64,000 nt of DNA from Pseudopedobacter beijingensis. Its GTDB lineage: Bacteria > Bacteroidota > Bacteroidia > Sphingobacteriales > Sphingobacteriaceae. The stretch spans positions 124,001 through 188,000 of the forward strand of contig NZ_JBHUDG010000012.1 in assembly GCF_042678145.1 (NCBI RefSeq). The letters are read 5' to 3'. A program made the position numbers and the translations under genes. The notes under the pieces are model-generated. The model ran no database searches, had not been told where the DNA came from, and saw only the letters and a list, made by a program, of their open reading frames with translations. Shown here piece after piece: positions 61,795 through 64,000 of this stretch (positions are counted from its first letter, which is position 1; each line of letters starts with the position of its first letter).

Positions 61795-62364
61795 TTAAAA
61801 CTTGAAAACATTATTAGGGGTAATGCACATATTTAATCTGATGTCGAATTTATCGCAAATAATATCTTCTTCCAGTGGGCCAAATAAAGATAAGCCTACT
61901 TTTAAAGCCTCTTTTTTACATTGTGTCAGAAAACGATCGTAAAACCCTCCTCCGTAACCAATTCGATGGCCTTTAAGATCAAAAGCTAATAAAGGAACAA
62001 AAATAACATCAATGCTTTCTGGCTTTATTTTTTTGCCAAAAACAGGTTCAGGAATTCCGTACTTGTTTTTTTGGAGTATAGAATGTTCATAATCAAACAG
62101 GATATGCTGCATAGAACACTGTTTAAAGTTGGTTCTAGGTACTACAATTTCTATGTTAGGATATTGTTCCCTAAAGAAAGAGATGATTTCAAAAGTATCT
62201 ACTTCGTTGTTTTCTGTGATAGGTAAAAATAAATGAACGTAATGGTATCTGCTCCAATCTATTTCTTTAATCTTGTCCAGAATGGAATCATTAAAGGCCC
62301 AATAATCTTTTTTCGGAAGGTTTTTTCTTTCGGTAAGTTTCTGTAAACGTATATCTTGTTTCAC
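61795..62364 (-). CDS. 5-formyltetrahydrofolate cyclo-ligase
   Basis: This 189-residue protein matches the 5-FTHF cyclo-ligase family in length. It begins with basic residues (KQDIRLQKLTERKNLPKKDY), has YHYVHLFLPITENNEVDTF, PNIEIVVPRTNFKQCSM, and the nucleotide-binding signature VPLLAFDLKGHRIGYGGGFYDRFL, where GYGGGFYDR is diagnostic. It converts 5-formyl-THF to 5,10-methenyl-THF with ATP in the cytosol. It stands alone downstream of the efp terminator. Confidence 0.95.
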   Translation of the reverse strand: MKQDIRLQKLTERKNLPKKDYWAFNDSILDKIKEIDWSRYHYVHLFLPITENNEVDTFEIISFFREQYPNIEIVVPRTNFKQCSMQHILFDYEHSILQKNKYGIPEPVFGKKIKPESIDVIFVPLLAFDLKGHRIGYGGGFYDRFLTQCKKEALKVGLSLFGPLEEDIICDKFDIRLNMCITPNNVFKF

Positions 62365-62411
62365 AATCAGCTCTGTGTGCGGGTCTAATATAAAAAAAAT
62401 CGATTAAAAAA

Positions 62412-62446
62412 AAACGGTTTCAGCTTCAGACGAAGCGAAACCGTTT
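62412..62446 (-). terminator. Intrinsic terminator of efp
   Basis: On the minus strand AAACGGTTTC with inner GCTTC pairs with GAAGC and GAAACCGTTT (left arms 62437-62446 and 62432-62436, right arms 62423-62427 and 62412-62421), followed by a nine-base T-run. It lies 34 bp past the efp stop codon. Confidence 0.93.
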
Positions 62447-62479
62447 ATCAACCTAAACCTAAAACTTAAATATGAAAAA

Positions 62480-63043
62480 TTAACTTTTTACTCGTTCAAT
62501 ATAAGCTCCTGTAGCAGTATCAACCTTTACTTTATCGCCTTGGTTGATAAATAAAGGAACTCTTATTTCAACTCCTGTTTCTACAGTAGCCATTTTTTGT
62601 GCATTTGTAGAAGTATCTCCTTTTACCGCTGGTTCGGTATAGGTAATTTCCAGTTCTACAGAGTGCGGCGCTTGTGCCATTATTGGCTCTTCACTTTCAA
62701 AGGCAACAATAACATTCATTCCTTCCTTTAAGAAACGGGCAGACGCACCAAACAAGTGTTTTGGTATGTTATATTGCTCGAAAGTATTGTTGTCCATGAC
62801 TACGAAGAAATCTCCGTCATCATATAAATATTGATAATCGTTGGTTTCAACACGACAAATTTCTACCTCCTCATCAGTTCTGAAACGATACTCCACCAGT
62901 TTTCCGGTTTTTACATTTCTCATTCTAGCCTGATAGAAAGCTCTTAAGTTGCCAGGTGTACGGTGAATGAACTCTTCTACAGAGACTAATTCTCCATTGA
63001 ATCTTAGTACGTTACCATTTTTTATTTCCGATGCCTTTGCCAT
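62480..63043 (-). CDS. efp: Elongation factor P
   Basis: From the ATG at 63043 the protein has 187 residues, like E. coli EF-P (188). An upstream ATG at 63097 would add 18 residues and overlaps the promoter, so I reject it. Domain I has AKASEIKNGNVLRFNGELVSVEEFIHRTPGNLRAFYQARMRNVKTGK. The tip residue corresponding to Lys34 of E. coli is Asn in TPGNLRAF, so neither EpmA nor EarP type modification fits. Domains II and III end with VETGVEIRVPLFINQGDKVKVDTATGAYIERVKS, the family's C-terminal signature. It relieves ribosome stalls at polyproline. It has its own promoter and terminator. Confidence 0.96.
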   Translation of the reverse strand: MAKASEIKNGNVLRFNGELVSVEEFIHRTPGNLRAFYQARMRNVKTGKLVEYRFRTDEEVEICRVETNDYQYLYDDGDFFVVMDNNTFEQYNIPKHLFGASARFLKEGMNVIVAFESEEPIMAQAPHSVELEITYTEPAVKGDTSTNAQKMATVETGVEIRVPLFINQGDKVKVDTATGAYIERVKS

Positions 63044-63066
63044 AAAATTTCTTTTATTTGGGAGCG

Positions 63067-63098
63067 CAAAGTTAATGTTTTTTTGCCAAAAGACCAAA
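63067..63098 (-). promoter_or_regulatory. Promoter of efp
   Basis: In the minus direction TTTG (63098-63095), a 20-bp spacer, and TAACTTTGC with TAACTTTG at 63074-63067 match the Bacteroidota consensus. The box lies 24 bp before the efp start codon. Confidence 0.8.
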
Positions 63099-63141
63099 CA
63101 GGTCTTTAAAGTTTAAAGACAAGAAAAAGCAGGACTAACCT

Positions 63142-63765
63142 TTATTTGTAATCGGCTATTTTTAGTTGATTTTCGCAGAAGTTATATTCTACTTCCTGAT
63201 TAGAGCACACAATAAGTAAACGCCCTCTGGTATAATCCGTTATAAGTTGCTGATACCATTCTATTCCCTGTTGGTCTAAGTTAGAACAGGGCTCGTCTAG
63301 AAATAATACCGTTGTTTCAGATAAAACAGCAAGAGCCAGTTTTACTCGCTGTTTCATTCCGGAAGAATAGTACTTTATTTGTTTGTTTTTGTTGTTCTGC
63401 ATTCCCAGTAACTTAATAACGTCGTCCTGGCAAATGTTATTCAAAGGTTTTTTGAATTTAAAATGAAAATCGATAGCTTCTGTAAGGGTGAAATCCTCTA
63501 TCAATTCCAGATAAGGTGCTGCAATAGCAATATGGGCGAAAACTTTTTCGATATCTATCGAGGTCGATTTTTCGGCATCAATAAAAGATATTTTTCCGGA
63601 AGAAGGAGCTAAAGAACCACTTAGAATATGTAATAAGGTAGATTTACCAGAACCATTTATCCCTAAGATGGCATAAGATTTACCGGTATGGAAATGATAA
63701 TTGATATCTTTAAAAATCCATTCCCTGTTAAATCTTCTGCCAACATTTTCTAGGATAATGTCCAT
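63142..63765 (-). CDS. ABC transporter ATP-binding protein
   Basis: This 207-residue protein has a Walker A motif AILGINGSGKSTLLHILSG (Lys42 region), a Q-loop region at IAIAAPYLELIEDFTLTEA, the signature YYSSGMKQRVKLALAVL (SSGMKQR instead of the usual LSGGQ), and Walker B TVLFLDEPCSNLD. It is short and has no fused membrane domain, so it must work with a permease coded elsewhere. It starts 3 bp after the lpxA stop codon and is co-transcribed with it, suggesting a role in envelope export, but the substrate is unknown. Confidence 0.9.
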   Translation of the reverse strand: MDIILENVGRRFNREWIFKDINYHFHTGKSYAILGINGSGKSTLLHILSGSLAPSSGKISFIDAEKSTSIDIEKVFAHIAIAAPYLELIEDFTLTEAIDFHFKFKKPLNNICQDDVIKLLGMQNNKNKQIKYYSSGMKQRVKLALAVLSETTVLFLDEPCSNLDQQGIEWYQQLITDYTRGRLLIVCSNQEVEYNFCENQLKIADYK

Positions 63766-63768
63766 GTT

Positions 63769-64000
63769 TTAAGAATTACCAAAGCCTTTCATAACACCTC
63801 TGTTAGAGTTTCTGATGAAATTAATAATCTCATCACGTTCCTCAGTAGGTTTAAATTCAGCTTCAATAATATCAAGAGCTTTGGTAACGTTGTTATGATT
63901 TACAAAAAGTACTCTGTATATATCCTGTATTTCGTTTATTTTTTCAGACGTATAGCCCCTTCTTCTCAGCCCAACAGAGTTTATCCCTGCGTAAGAAAGA
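63769..64000 (-). CDS. lpxA: UDP-N-acetylglucosamine acyltransferase, C-terminal part
   Basis: The frame is open from the window edge to the stop at 63769-63771 and gives the last 76 residues of the protein. They include YAGINSVGLRRRGYTSEKI, then EIQDIYRVLFVNHNNVTKALD and a C-terminal helix ending IRNSNRGVMKGFGNS. The GxNxVGLRRRG block with the following helical bundle is the typical C-terminus of LpxA, the first enzyme of lipid A synthesis. The left-handed beta-helix part lies beyond the window. It is followed after 3 bp by the ABC ATPase gene. Confidence 0.9.
   Translation of the reverse strand, partial: LSYAGINSVGLRRRGYTSEKINEIQDIYRVLFVNHNNVTKALDIIEAEFKPTEERDEIINFIRNSNRGVMKGFGNS

Noticed and set aside
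63044..63097. 18-residue extension of efp
   Set aside because: EF-P starts normally at MAKASEIK, and the upstream stretch overlaps the -7 and -33 boxes.

Overview
The window looks like a chromosome segment from a Bacteroidota species, most likely a Pedobacter-like member of the Sphingobacteriaceae. The DNA is AT-rich. It carries two SusC/SusD outer-membrane uptake systems, a FecI/FecR sigma/anti-sigma pair, a type IX secretion C-terminal signal, futalosine-pathway menaquinone genes, and promoters of the Bacteroidota form TTTG-N19/20-TAnnTTTG. Species assignment is inference.

Region 1 (1-11552, minus strand) is one long apparent operon. In transcription order it runs ribokinase, sugar permease, secreted nucleoside hydrolase, SusC, SusD, a BACON-domain surface lipoprotein, a beta-propeller-like lipoprotein and a cut-off lamin-tail-like secreted protein. 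The gene set resembles the ribose/nucleoside utilisation (rus) loci of Bacteroides and suggests capture of nucleosides or ribosides and phosphorylation of the released ribose.

Region 2 (11553-19056) holds a DeoR-family regulator and a glycerol-phosphate cluster: FAD glycerol-3-phosphate dehydrogenase, sn-glycerol-1-phosphate dehydrogenase (EgsA/AraM), GlpT and an AraL-like HAD phosphatase. Glycerol kinase and a GlpF-type aquaglyceroporin follow at 28355-30584. Between them lie housekeeping genes on the minus strand (frr, pyrH, a DUF2279-like gene, tsf, rpsB, rpsI, rplM) and an orphan SusC-like receptor (24806-27616).

Region 3 (30931-47587, plus strand) is a FecI/FecR-controlled SusC/SusD locus with no glycoside hydrolase. 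Its accessory genes encode a DUF5689/lamin-tail-like lipoprotein, a secreted lamin-tail-like protein, a T9SS-exported duplicated-domain protein, a phospholipase-D-like lipoprotein and two calcineurin-like phosphoesterases. It converges on a second GlpT plus GlpQ (47686-49931). With the glp genes of region 2, this suggests a phosphodiester (glycerophosphodiester) scavenging system; that function is inference.

Region 4 (50302-64000) is mostly core metabolism and envelope: mqnD, mqnB, a QueD/PTPS gene, folE, fabD, a large sensor histidine kinase coupled to a giant outer-membrane beta-barrel gene, 5-formyl-THF cyclo-ligase, efp, an ABC ATPase and the 3' end of lpxA.

Intergenic DNA carries dispersed palindromic elements (about 14760, 16258-16561, 19074-19214, 27975-28020, 50264), including two exact inverted copies of a 33-nt sequence and one palindrome nested inside a terminator. 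It also carries two separate sets of three 11-bp tandem repeats, and AT-rich direct repeats in front of rbsK, deoR, glpD, glpK and glpQ that may be operators of the DeoR regulator. I saw no tRNA, rRNA, CRISPR array or insertion sequence.
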